Positions 1 through 5,946 of a stretch of DNA of 8,269 nucleotides are shown in pieces (position 1 is the first letter of the stretch; every line of letters starts with the position of its first letter). Made by a program: the position numbers and the translations under genes. The stretch lies in NCBI GenBank assembly GCA_964633825.1, contig CAZWHE010000168.1:1-8269 (forward strand), in the 5' to 3' direction. The notes under the pieces are model-generated. The model was not told the origin of the DNA and did not search any database. It worked only from the letters and a program-made list of their open reading frames with translations. The DNA is from CAZWHE01 sp964633825 (GTDB lineage Bacteria > Planctomycetota > B15-G4 > CAYZWU01).

Positions 1-829
1 CTTCCGGCTCGTTCTCATCGATCCGGAAGCGGTCACGCACCAGATTGTAGTGCCCCGATATCTCCCCTTCGCTCACCTCGATCGAATCGGTGAACTCCGC
101 GTATTTTTCGAAATCGACCTGATCCAGATCTATATAGGCGATATCAAAGGCATACTTTTCCGGAACCACATATTCTTCAGCCGCCCTGAAAAGCTCGATT
201 TTGTCGTAAAATTCCACAAGCTCTTCTTCGCCGATATCGCCGGCAGTCACCTCATCGGCGTAGTCTTCCGCCGGAAAGGCGACATAATCCACTTTGAACT
301 CTTCGTTTTCGATTTTGTACTCTTCATAGACATCCTCGGAGAGGTAACACTCGTCCGCCAGGCTGTAAAACTTCTTGAGCTTGGCCACAAGCAGGTCCTG
401 CCTGAAAGCCTCTTCGAAGCTCCTCATGTTCGGAAAATGAAGGGCTTTCACAATGTCCTTGTAATTGCTGCTGTTCAGCTTGCCGCCGAAAACACCCTTG
501 ATCGCTTCTTCGAGCTCCTGATCAGTAACGATAATTTCGGCCCGTTCGGCCTCATCAAGAAAAATATATTGGGACCACACATGCTCGGGCCTGAATTGAT
601 CGCGCTGCATGAGGAGCAGGCGGCTATTGATTTCGCTGTATCGGTTTCGATCAAAGTAAGCTGTAACGCCGTCGAGATGATTGAATTCTCCGTAGCTGTC
701 GACTTTGTCGCGGGAGAAACAAGCACGCAGCGTGGATGTGACGGAAAAGATTGAGAAGGTACAGATCGTGATGACCACGATGATCCAGAGCATGACCTTC
801 TGATGTTTTCGGAAAAACCTGAAAGACAT
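1..829 (-). CDS. SurA/PpiD-like membrane-anchored periplasmic foldase, N-terminal part (3' end outside window)
   Basis: Seen: an uninterrupted reading frame of 276 codons from ATG at 829 to the window edge, preceded by a GGAGGT Shine-Dalgarno 8 nt upstream. The protein starts with a short basic stretch (MSFRFFRKHQK) and one hydrophobic segment at residues 12-32, so an inner-membrane anchor with the rest in the periplasm is likely. Residues about 85-175 are helical and acidic and look like the SurA N-terminal chaperone domain (DEAERAEIIVTDQELEEAI, then SFEEAFRQDLLVAKLKKFY). Residues 170-235 follow the PpiD pattern: a 'FKVDYVAFPAEDY' strand, 'EEELVEFYDK', then 'VVPEKYAFDIAYIDL'. Known: such proteins assist folding of exported proteins, often with a C-terminal parvulin domain. 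That domain would lie beyond position 1, so whether this copy has PPIase activity cannot be told. It appears to be transcribed from its own promoter in the gap after scpB. The family call is fairly safe; the exact subfamily is not. Confidence 0.85.
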   Translation of the reverse strand, partial: MSFRFFRKHQKVMLWIIVVITICTFSIFSVTSTLRACFSRDKVDSYGEFNHLDGVTAYFDRNRYSEINSRLLLMQRDQFRPEHVWSQYIFLDEAERAEIIVTDQELEEAIKGVFGGKLNSSNYKDIVKALHFPNMRSFEEAFRQDLLVAKLKKFYSLADECYLSEDVYEEYKIENEEFKVDYVAFPAEDYADEVTAGDIGEEELVEFYDKIELFRAAEEYVVPEKYAFDIAYIDLDQVDFEKYAEFTDSIEVSEGEISGHYNLVRDRFRIDENEPE

Positions 830-837
830 TTTAACCT

Positions 838-843
838 ACCTCC
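838..843 (-). promoter_or_regulatory. Shine-Dalgarno of the SurA/PpiD-like gene
   Basis: GGAGGT on the minus strand, 8 nt before the ATG at 829. It is a near-perfect anti-16S match and fixes the start codon of the downstream gene. Confidence 0.8.
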
Positions 844-893
844 CACCTGTTCTGGGAAATAACCGGATTCAGAAACTCAGTATAAAAGGCCGG

Positions 894-921
894 ATTATAA
901 GCCCGTCCGGACCGGGATCAA
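894..921 (-). promoter_or_regulatory. Sigma70-type promoter for the SurA/PpiD-like gene
   Basis: Read on the minus strand, TTGATC (921-916) is followed after 16 nt by a perfect TATAAT (899-894). The predicted start of transcription is near 887, giving a leader of about 58 nt before the ATG at 829. The spacer contains the 8-bp palindrome GTCCGGAC (905-912), a possible operator. The -35 box matches the consensus at only four of six positions. A second weaker -10-like TATACT lies at 884-879 without a good -35. This is sequence inference only. Confidence 0.5.
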
Positions 922-936
922 TGAATTTCCGACCCA

Positions 937-1704
937 TCACGGAGACGGGGTTTTCAATTCTTCCACGCTTGGGAGGGCTTTCAGGGATTGCAGCCCGAAA
1001 TGCTCGAGGAAATATGCCGTCGTCCTGTACAACATGGGATTTCCCGGCCTCTTATCACGGCCGGCGACACGTATCAGCCTTTTTTCCAGAAGATTTCGAA
1101 TCATGTTCCCCGATTGGACCCCTCGAATCGCCTCGATTTCAGCGCGAATGATCGGCTGTTTGTAGGCAATGATTGAAAGAGTTTCCAGGGCGGAAGAGGA
1201 GAGTCGGTCCAATTTCTTAGTCTTTTTGAAGTTACGAATCATCTCGTGGAAGACCGGTTTTGTGAGAAGCTGGAAGCCTTTGGCGATCTCGATAATCTCG
1301 AAGGCCCGCTGCGTCTCCGAGTACGACGCGGCCAAGCGCGAGAGAGCAGCCCTAACCTGTGATTCGTCCTTCCCGGCGGCCTGAGCCAGCCTGGAAGCCG
1401 TTACAGGACCCGTTGATACGAAAAGAAGAGCTTCCAAGATCATTTCGAGGGGCTCTTCCAATAAACGAGGAGCCGTCTTCACATCGGTTTCTGACGGCTT
1501 ATTCCCGGGCGGCTCTTTTTCGAAAATCTCTTGCCCGTCCATTTCTTGTGACCCTTCTCCTTTAACGTGGGTTAACAGACGCTGCGTGAATAGAACGGAC
1601 AGATTACCATGATTTCGGCCTGTCTCCGTTAAAATTTCCAAGCAAAAACGTTCGAGAGCGGCCATGGATGCCGGAATTTCCCATCGGATAGATACCGGTT
1701 TCAC
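937..1704 (-). CDS. scpB: ScpB, SMC-ScpAB condensin kleisin-associated winged-helix protein
   Basis: Role: ScpB binds the kleisin ScpA and, with SMC, forms the bacterial condensin that organises and segregates chromosomes; it acts in the cytoplasm on the nucleoid. Seen: the ScpB core begins near residue 84 ('EPLEMILEALLFVSTGPVT'), followed by the first winged helix. The hallmark second winged helix is at about 168-240: 'LSSSALETLSIIAYKQPI', 'RAEIEAIRGVQS', 'LLEKRLIRVAGR', 'PGNPMLYRTTAYFLEHFGL', then 'LPSVEEL'. Start: the frame opens at GTG 1704, forming a GTGA overlap with the stop of the upstream gene, which gives 255 residues. ATG at 1542 gives 201 residues, close to the roughly 200 usual for ScpB, and has AAAGGAG/AAGGG upstream. 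So the true start is undecided, and the first 54 codons may be a coupled leader or an extra segment. The usual partner scpA is not adjacent in this window. The family assignment is strong. Confidence 0.95.
   Translation of the reverse strand: MKPVSIRWEIPASMAALERFCLEILTETGRNHGNLSVLFTQRLLTHVKGEGSQEMDGQEIFEKEPPGNKPSETDVKTAPRLLEEPLEMILEALLFVSTGPVTASRLAQAAGKDESQVRAALSRLAASYSETQRAFEIIEIAKGFQLLTKPVFHEMIRNFKKTKKLDRLSSSALETLSIIAYKQPIIRAEIEAIRGVQSGNMIRNLLEKRLIRVAGRDKRPGNPMLYRTTAYFLEHFGLQSLKALPSVEELKTPSP
1552..1563 (-). promoter_or_regulatory. Possible internal ribosome binding site for a shorter ScpB (ATG at 1542)
   Basis: On the minus strand AAAGGAG (1563-1557) lies 14 nt, and AAGGG (1556-1552) 9 nt, before ATG 1542. 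This is better than anything in front of GTG 1704, where only a weak CAGGG is present. It supports a 201-residue ScpB, but the spacing of the stronger motif is long. Confidence 0.4.
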
Positions 1705-2759
1705 GGAACCCTGAGCTCAATTTGATGCTCTTCTTTTAAACTCGTTTGCCAGCACCGAATCGCCATGAGGTCGACGGGATCCTCTTCGAGGCTCGCCTCC
1801 ACAGCAGGACCGATTTCACTGAAAGAGCCTCTGAGAGGCTCGATGACGTCAACGAGCTTGATGATTCTGTAAAAGGTCTCGGTTGGGGAAAAACATGTCT
1901 GTTCGATCTCGCCCACTTCCCCCTTCTTCAGACCGCGGATGCTCTCCACAAGGGGGTAGAATGGGGATCCGGGATCGTCCGGAATGGGTGCCAGAATCCC
2001 GCCCCGGGAAGCGGATGGGTCGAGGGATTCGTTTTGGGCGATCACCGAAAAACTGGCTCCCTCTTCGATCTTGTCCCGGATCTCTTCCGCTTTTTTTCTG
2101 TCGCCGGCAACAACGACACCGAGCCTGAAACGGCGCTGCTTGAGCTCTCTGTACCGCACACAGCGTTCGAGAAGCAGGTTGAAAACGACTGTCTGCCTGA
2201 GGAGCTCGCGGTATGCATCGAATGTCATTCCGTAATACTCCGAAACGAACTGTTCGAGCGTAATCGCTTCGTCGACAGATGCCGCGCAGCGTCCCCTGTG
2301 GTCCTCGATCGCTTCCTCGAGAAACCGGGAAACTTTCTTTTCGCCGACAACGATGCCGTGTTTCAACGCTTCCTTCCCGACCAGGATGAAAAGAATTTCA
2401 TTCTGGAGAACGTCGAACATCTTGAAAGGATTGTCCATGAAATAGGTCTGGAACAGGTCGGACGCCCTGATTTCCCGGCCATCGACAACGGCCAGGACCC
2501 GGTTTTCTCCCCCGCCGTCATTCTGCAGATCGGCTCCCCCCCACAATCTTCCAAGCTCTGTTTCAATTGTATTTTTGGTGGCCGCCTCCTGCAGCGGCGC
2601 GGCCGGTGATTCCGGCAATCCCTTGCCCATCGGCGCCTGCTTTTCCACAGGGTGATCGGAACGGGTTTGTCCGAGACCCGGAATCGAGGAACAGCTCAGA
2701 GCGGGGAGCGCCGAGGTCAGCAAGAGGACTGCGGCTCTTCTAAAAAAAATCCCGCTCAT
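1701..2759 (-). CDS. SurA/parvulin-family protein, probable lipoprotein, lacking the usual catalytic histidines
   Basis: Seen: 352 residues from ATG 2759, which overlaps the upstream stop as ATGA. The frame is open up to 2981, but the extra 74 codons lie inside the upstream gene and do not look like a protein N-terminus. Residues 1-22 form a signal peptide (MSGIFFRRAAVLLLTSALP) ending at Cys23; the lipobox ALSC is imperfect, so lipidation is likely but not certain. Residues 24-85 are a low-complexity linker. Residues 87-200 resemble the SurA N-terminal chaperone domain ('VLAVVDGREIRASDLF', 'EALKHGIVVGEKKVSRFLEEAI', 'YYGMTFDAYRELLRQ'). Residues 209-306 are parvulin-like: 'KKAEEIRDKIEEGASFSVIAQNESLDPSASRGGIL', 'GLKKGEVGEIEQ', 'TFYRIIKLVDV'. 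There is no histidine anywhere in residues 201-310, although parvulins normally carry two in the active site. Inference: a chaperone-type periplasmic folding factor with weak or no isomerase activity. It probably serves the pseudopilin or large surface protein encoded upstream. Confidence 0.85.
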   Translation of the reverse strand: MSGIFFRRAAVLLLTSALPALSCSSIPGLGQTRSDHPVEKQAPMGKGLPESPAAPLQEAATKNTIETELGRLWGGADLQNDGGGENRVLAVVDGREIRASDLFQTYFMDNPFKMFDVLQNEILFILVGKEALKHGIVVGEKKVSRFLEEAIEDHRGRCAASVDEAITLEQFVSEYYGMTFDAYRELLRQTVVFNLLLERCVRYRELKQRRFRLGVVVAGDRKKAEEIRDKIEEGASFSVIAQNESLDPSASRGGILAPIPDDPGSPFYPLVESIRGLKKGEVGEIEQTCFSPTETFYRIIKLVDVIEPLRGSFSEIGPAVEASLEEDPVDLMAIRCWQTSLKEEHQIELRVP

Positions 2760-4225
2760 TTGAATACCACGATACGGACGATGGCCAGCGTCTTGCATAT
2801 CGTGCAGGGCTCTTTGTTCTGTTCTTCCTCGTTGCTGGAAAAATATTCGAACCATCCCTTCCCGCTGCAGGTGCTGCAATTTTGAAACTTGACCCTGACG
2901 ATCTTCATATCTCCCGAATACTCCGCATAGTAGGCGATCAACAGCTGCTTCCGCGAACCGACGTTCGCGTTCTTCCACCACTGTTCGGGAGACTGGCCGA
3001 TGTCGTCGATACGGAGCCGCGATCTTCTCTTCTTCGCTCTCTTTTCTCTCTCTTTCTTGATCTTTTCGATCCTTTTCTTCAGGTTTTCGTCGAGAGTCGT
3101 GGGCTCTTCCTTTTTGGTCTCCTCTTCCTCGGTCTCTGTTTCGGGAACCCTCTTGGCATCCTCTGCGAGAATGAACGTGGCTGTCCCGTAGGTGGCGTTG
3201 TGGCTTCTTCCTCCCTTGCGGTTCAGCCAGAGCTCGTCCACCTCGGCGATCTCCATCTTGAAAACCTCGGCCAGTTTCTTCCTGATGTCGGAACCCATTT
3301 CGTCGCGGGCATAGGCCAGAGCGTCTTCCAGCTTCAGTTCCTTGTCGCCCGCAACCTTATAGGCAATTCGGTCCGTATAAGAGAAGTAATCGGTCAGGAT
3401 CCTGTTCTGATAATGATCGTGCCGCTTGATCATTGCCAGCGCCTTGAGTTTCTCCAGCTCGGTCATCTGCCCGCTGTCGGGGTTCTCTTCGACAAACTTA
3501 TCGCACAATGCGAAAGCGGCTTCGAACCTCTTCTTGTAGATCCTGTTTCGGATCTCGTTCAACAGCTCGGTGGCGTCCTTTTCCCTGATCTTGACATCCA
3601 TCTGTTCGATCTTCCGGCTGATCACATCGGGCTTGAACTGGGAATCGAGCTCGGCTGTCTGCTGCAAGTGCTCGAGAGCGCGGGCATAATCGGTCACCGA
3701 CTCGCAGTAGATCGCCAGGTTATAGTGATCGAGGGCGGTCTCGGGCAGCCCCTCGGCCACTTTTTCCTGATAGAGCTCGTCAAGGGTGAAGATCTCCTGT
3801 TTCTCGACCTCGATGGTTTCCATGTTCCTGACCTGCGGCTGCCGGAAGGTGTAAACTTTGCCGAGGCGTTTGACGGCGATCATTCCGGGCTGCGGGGATT
3901 CGACCTGGATCCCGACAAAATAATCGCCGCTGGAGAGCCAGAGTTTCTTCGCCCGGATCAGGATCGGCTTGGCCTCCTCGTCGGTATAGCCGCGGTCCCT
4001 TCTCAGGGCCTTGACATCGGCATCGAGGATGTGTCCCCAGCGCAGATGCACAACACCGCCGTTGTCGAAGCGCTTGACCGTGACACCGATTTCGGGATCG
4101 AAAGCCGTCACCTCGCCGTGCAGCTCGACACCGTTCTTCAGGCGGATGATTTCGCCGAACCCGGCAGGGACGAACAGGGAAAGCGCCAGGAACAGGACGG
4201 CCGGTATGATCGCAGCGGGTTTCAT
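2756..4225 (-). CDS. Exported TPR-like protein with C-terminal double CxxC domain, function unknown
   Basis: I do not recognise a named family. Seen: 489 residues from ATG 4225 (ATGA overlap with the upstream stop; AAGGAG 7 nt ahead). Residues 1-24 are a clear signal peptide (MKPAAIIPAVLFLALSLFVPAGFG). Residues 25-135 are beta-rich, starting 'EIIRLKNGVELHGEVTAFDP' and continuing 'GVTVKRFDNGGVVHLRWGHI', like a small repeated barrel used in envelope proteins. Residues about 160-250 contain TPR-like helix pairs ('ALDHYNLAIYCESVTDYARALEHLQ', 'RFEAAFALCDKFVEENPDS'). Residues 360-405 are an almost pure Glu/Lys/Arg stretch. Residues 413-489 form a distinct C-terminal unit: 'PEQWWKNANVGSRKQLLIAYYAEYSG', then Cys450-x2-Cys453 in a CSTCSGKG motif and Cys474-x2-Cys477. 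The latter resembles a DnaJ-type zinc site, though no J domain is present. Inference: a periplasmic scaffold or assembly factor for the filament encoded upstream. Coding status is certain, function is not. Confidence 0.85.
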   Translation of the reverse strand: MKPAAIIPAVLFLALSLFVPAGFGEIIRLKNGVELHGEVTAFDPEIGVTVKRFDNGGVVHLRWGHILDADVKALRRDRGYTDEEAKPILIRAKKLWLSSGDYFVGIQVESPQPGMIAVKRLGKVYTFRQPQVRNMETIEVEKQEIFTLDELYQEKVAEGLPETALDHYNLAIYCESVTDYARALEHLQQTAELDSQFKPDVISRKIEQMDVKIREKDATELLNEIRNRIYKKRFEAAFALCDKFVEENPDSGQMTELEKLKALAMIKRHDHYQNRILTDYFSYTDRIAYKVAGDKELKLEDALAYARDEMGSDIRKKLAEVFKMEIAEVDELWLNRKGGRSHNATYGTATFILAEDAKRVPETETEEEETKKEEPTTLDENLKKRIEKIKKEREKRAKKRRSRLRIDDIGQSPEQWWKNANVGSRKQLLIAYYAEYSGDMKIVRVKFQNCSTCSGKGWFEYFSSNEEEQNKEPCTICKTLAIVRIVVFK

Positions 4226-4734
4226 TCTTTTTCTCCTTCGACAGAGAGCGCTTCCGTCTCTTTCCCCGGATCTTCGGGAGAGAAGCCGGTTGTTTCCGAT
4301 CGCAGCCTTTCCACTTCACGGCGCATGCTCAAGTCGGACCTGAAAAGGCAATCGAACTCCTCGCCCATTTCGCGCCCCTTTGATTTCCAGCTGATTCTTA
4401 TTCGGGCTTTGATCAGGCCCTCCTCCTCCTCGAAAAGAGCCGACCAAGTATACCCTGGATATCCCTTTATGACACCCTCTGTAACAGGCCTGAGCTTCCC
4501 CGTGGTCTTTTCTCTGAGTGTTCCCTCATCGACCATGCACCGCACCTCGGCGACGACCTGTTCCATTGCAAAGGACGAGACCGTTCTGTCCAGCGACGTC
4601 TTGTGAAGCATGAGGGCCGTCGTGAAAAGCGAGAGGACCCCCACAATGCCGCAGAAGAAAATGAAAATGGCCGTGATCACCTCCATGAGGGTGAAACCTT
4701 CGTCTCCACGGAATGGGCGGAACGGCTCATTCAT
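4222..4734 (-). CDS. Minor pseudopilin, GspI/PilV type
   Basis: Role: prepilin-like subunit that is cleaved and N-methylated by prepilin peptidase and inserted at the tip of a type II secretion pseudopilus or type IV pilus. Seen: a 13-residue leader ending in Gly13, then Phe14-Thr-Leu-Met-Glu18, i.e. the processing site G|FTLME with the conserved Glu at +5. A hydrophobic helix follows (VITAIFIFFCGIVGVLSLFTTAL). The C-terminal domain has the small GspI/PilV-type layout: 'SSFAMEQVVAEVRC', 'YPGYTWSALFE', 'IKARIRISWK'. Total length is 170 residues, the usual size for this class. The start ATG 4734 is preceded by GAGGGAG at 7 nt and overlaps the upstream pseudopilin stop by 8 bp. An ATG-less extension to 4791 is possible but would give an atypically long leader. 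The C-terminal tail from about 135 is Glu-rich and probably disordered. It is coupled to the GspJ-like gene before it, the usual pairing. Confidence 0.9.
   Translation of the reverse strand: MNEPFRPFRGDEGFTLMEVITAIFIFFCGIVGVLSLFTTALMLHKTSLDRTVSSFAMEQVVAEVRCMVDEGTLREKTTGKLRPVTEGVIKGYPGYTWSALFEEEEGLIKARIRISWKSKGREMGEEFDCLFRSDLSMRREVERLRSETTGFSPEDPGKETEALSVEGEKE
4233..4238 (-). promoter_or_regulatory. Ribosome binding site of the TPR/CxxC gene
   Basis: AAGGAG on the minus strand, 7 nt before ATG 4225 and inside the last codons of the GspI/PilV-like gene. This suggests direct ribosome loading as well as coupling through the ATGA overlap. Confidence 0.6.
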
Positions 4735-5938
4735 TCCAACACTCCCTCGCCACGGGTAGGGCGACCTCCGTACTGAAAGCTCTTCCGGCAAAAACCGGAG
4801 TCCCGGCCTTGTGAGAGTGGGGAAGCGTGTGGCGCGCGCCCCGCTCGCTGACGATCAGTGACGATCCCTCGATCCGGGAAAAGCGGATCCATTCACCCTC
4901 GATGCGCACGAGACGCTCGCCGAATCGCCACTCCTTGAAGGGACGGACGGCATCGACCGGAATCCTCGTCGCCCCCTTCTCTACTTTCTCGGCGAGCCGG
5001 GCTATTCCATTCTCCTTGTTGCCGGCGGCCACAACGACCTCGATCAGGACCCGTGAAGGGACGATATCGTCAGACGGATCGCTCAGGGATGATGGACCGA
5101 CGGCGAACCTGAATGAGCTCGGTCCCTCCGCCGGATCGAAGGGGAGAACGGCACGCGTGGAATCCCACGAAAAACCCGCGCTTCCTTCGCTCCCCGCCTC
5201 GATCTTGTCAAAAAAAAGACCGTCCGTCTCCTGGTCGGAGAACCGGAATTCGAGATGAAGCAGGCCGTCGGCGATGGGAACGAGCGAACGGAGAATATCT
5301 TTATGCGTGTGGAGCGCTCCTCTGGCAAAATATGAATCTTCCCCTCCGATAGGAGAGCGATATCCCCTGTAGAGATTGAAGAGGCCGCTCATCTTCCTTT
5401 TTTTCGAAGACCCGGGCGCCAATTCGGGCGGTCCGGGACATGCCATAAAGGCCGCTTCGGCAAGGCCGCCCGTGGGTTGGTAGGCCTGAGACCCGTCTCG
5501 GCCTTCGTCCTTCCTTTCTCCGGATCCGGCGCCCGGGCCGGTCAGGGTAAAATATTTATCTCCCTGGGGCAGGTCTCCCGCGGTGCGCATCTCGAGGTTC
5601 TCTCGCTCTTCCATGTTGATGCGCACGAAGAAAAGCCGCTGGACGCGGGTTTCCCTTTGTCCATCCCCATCGCAGTCGAGGTCAACGAAATCACACAGGA
5701 ACCTGACGTCGGCGCCGCCGGCGAGGGGGGTGTTCTCGCAGAAGACCATTCGGAGCTCTCCGGCAAGTGCATCGAGCACAACGGTGCCTTTCTCCACTTC
5801 GTCGCGCTGCGCCTCACCGCGAGTCCACATGTCCATCCCGCTCCTCACAATGCTGAAGAGCATGGCGCCCAGGATGCCGAAGATGGCGGCCGCCGTGGCC
5901 AGCTCGATGAGCGTGAAGCCTTTCCGGTTCGGAGCCAT
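4727..5938 (-). CDS. Minor pseudopilin, GspJ/PilW type, enlarged
   Basis: Seen: ATG 5938 gives a short leader MAPNRKG and the processing site G7|FTLIE with Glu at +5, then the hydrophobic helix 'LATAAAIFGILGAMLFSIV'. GGAG lies 12 nt upstream. An alternative ATG at 5956 would give a 13-residue leader and overlap the preceding stop. After the helix comes the GspJ-like 'SGMDMWTRGEAQRDEVEKG' stretch and 'LAGELRMVF'. The protein is 403 residues, about twice a typical GspJ. Extra material includes an Asp-rich loop at residues 86-93 (D-x-D-x-D-G-D-G, possibly calcium-binding), a disordered Gly/Ser/Lys stretch at 135-185, and a module at about 317-384 ('RIEGEWIRFSRIEGSSLI', 'SERGARHTLPHSHKAGTPV'). 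The module sits between the last two expected strands ('RVLIEVVVAAG' and 'GRAFSTEVALP'). Known: GspJ pairs with GspI and GspK at the pseudopilus tip. Upstream is the repeat-containing large protein, 8 bp away. Confidence 0.88.
   Translation of the reverse strand: MAPNRKGFTLIELATAAAIFGILGAMLFSIVRSGMDMWTRGEAQRDEVEKGTVVLDALAGELRMVFCENTPLAGGADVRFLCDFVDLDCDGDGQRETRVQRLFFVRINMEERENLEMRTAGDLPQGDKYFTLTGPGAGSGERKDEGRDGSQAYQPTGGLAEAAFMACPGPPELAPGSSKKRKMSGLFNLYRGYRSPIGGEDSYFARGALHTHKDILRSLVPIADGLLHLEFRFSDQETDGLFFDKIEAGSEGSAGFSWDSTRAVLPFDPAEGPSSFRFAVGPSSLSDPSDDIVPSRVLIEVVVAAGNKENGIARLAEKVEKGATRIPVDAVRPFKEWRFGERLVRIEGEWIRFSRIEGSSLIVSERGARHTLPHSHKAGTPVFAGRAFSTEVALPVARECWNE
4742..4748 (-). promoter_or_regulatory. 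Ribosome binding site fixing the GspI/PilV-like start
   Basis: GAGGGAG on the minus strand, 7 nt before ATG 4734. It favours this start over codons further upstream. Confidence 0.6.
4775..4915 (-). repeat. 'RG-GT' module copy inside the GspJ/PilW-like pseudopilin
   Basis: Protein-level repeat at residues 342-388: 'RLVRIEGEWIRFSRIEGS', 'LIVSERGARHTLPHSHKAGTPVFAG'. Key residues are an acidic residue before W/V-I-x-F/Y, then Arg-Gly, a Thr three positions on, and a His followed by Gly-x-Pro-Val. The same pattern recurs about five times in the protein encoded just upstream. A similar 'IxGExIxY ... L ... RG..GT...H..G..V' pattern is familiar from phage structural proteins. Confidence 0.6.
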
Positions 5939-5946
5939 ATTAGGAT

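Noticed and set aside
50..754. Plus-strand open frame of 234 codons
   Set aside because: Antisense to the SurA/PpiD-like gene, which has a strong Shine-Dalgarno, a membrane anchor and family-like sequence. The plus translation shows no recognisable domain.
475..846. Minus-strand open frame of 123 codons overlapping the SurA/PpiD-like start
   Set aside because: Its product is Ser/Arg-rich without domain features and is out of frame with the better-supported gene starting at 829.
902..916. CCC-GTCCGGAC-CGGG inverted repeat as a rho-independent terminator after scpB
   Set aside because: The stem has no real loop and no T-run follows on the minus strand. It sits within a promoter-like arrangement instead.
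2786..2878. CSTCSGKG ... CTIC as evidence of a DnaJ protein
   Set aside because: Only two CxxC pairs are present instead of four CxxCxGxG repeats, there is no J domain, and the protein has a signal peptide.
2760..2981. N-terminal extension of the parvulin-like gene into the TPR/CxxC gene
   Set aside because: The extension is out of frame with the CxxC domain, which is real coding sequence, and it would bury the signal peptide in the middle of the protein. ATG 2759 with the ATGA overlap is far better.
2882..4606. Long plus-strand open frame of 574 codons
   Set aside because: It lies opposite the signal-peptide/TPR gene and the GspI-like pseudopilin, whose minus-strand frames have clear motifs, start signals and coupled junctions. 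Its own translation shows no recognisable domain, so it reads as an antisense shadow in GC-rich DNA.
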